From: Aphodosoma sp045658305
Lineage (GTDB): Bacteria > Bacteroidota > Bacteroidia > Bacteroidales > Paludibacteraceae
Assembly (NCBI GenBank): GCA_045658305.1
Contig: JAZOUT010000135.1
Location: forward strand, 1 to 21,732
Reading direction: 5' to 3'
Length of the DNA: 21,732 nt
Position 1 is the first letter of the stretch. Each line of letters opens with the position of its first letter. The notes below the pieces were generated by a model that searched no databases, had not been told where the DNA came from, and worked only from the letters and a program-made list of their open reading frames with translations. This document shows, piece by piece, positions 21,730 to 21,732 of the stretch. The position numbers and the translations under genes are program-made.

Positions 21730-21732
21730 TTT

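Overview
The window looks like a chromosomal segment of an AT-rich member of the Bacteroidales (Bacteroidota), probably an uncultured gut-type lineage. The reasons are Bacteroidota-restricted families (DUF3078, DUF4954, a DUF6427-like membrane protein, a fimbrillin-family lipoprotein), a glycine-lipid acyltransferase locus, lack of Shine-Dalgarno sites, and two candidate promoters of the Bacteroidota type (TTTG, about 20 bp, TAnnTTTG). No phage, transposase, CRISPR array, tRNA or rRNA was seen.

Left half, + strand (1-10.3 kb): the 3' end of an M3 peptidyl-dipeptidase (dcp); a polytopic membrane protein; sufC and sufD; an APC-superfamily amino-acid permease; and sufS only 5 nt after the permease. 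This is an iron-sulfur assembly operon with sufB missing and a permease inside it. A lipid module follows: one lysophospholipid-type O-acyltransferase (glsA-like), two tandem diverged GNAT N-acyltransferases (glsB-like), and a small single-span membrane protein with a CCGxHxxC motif. It ends at a hairpin shared with the converging right-hand unit.

Right half, - strand (19.2-10.3 kb): waaA, hisS, DUF4954 (beta-helix), recF, hflX, DUF3078, with mostly short gaps or overlaps, read as one long housekeeping unit from a candidate promoter at 19241-19272. Further right, also on the minus strand, are a fimbrillin-like lipoprotein with a C-terminal Fibrobacter-type paralogous (FISUMP) domain, a roughly 210-nt structured RNA with its own promoter and terminator directly upstream of it, and a small winged-helix protein.

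The most unusual layer is a set of short interspersed repeats. Several have a strict 7-nt period: they fill gaps between genes, place the glsB1 start codon inside an array, and occur in frame inside waaA (two places) and the DUF6427-like gene. Other classes are 8-nt-period hairpins and a paired 19-nt palindrome (TACACACTCTCAGTGTGTA) bracketing a shared 12-nt core. The strongest candidates for something undescribed are this heptamer-phased repeat system and the RNA upstream of the fimbrillin gene.
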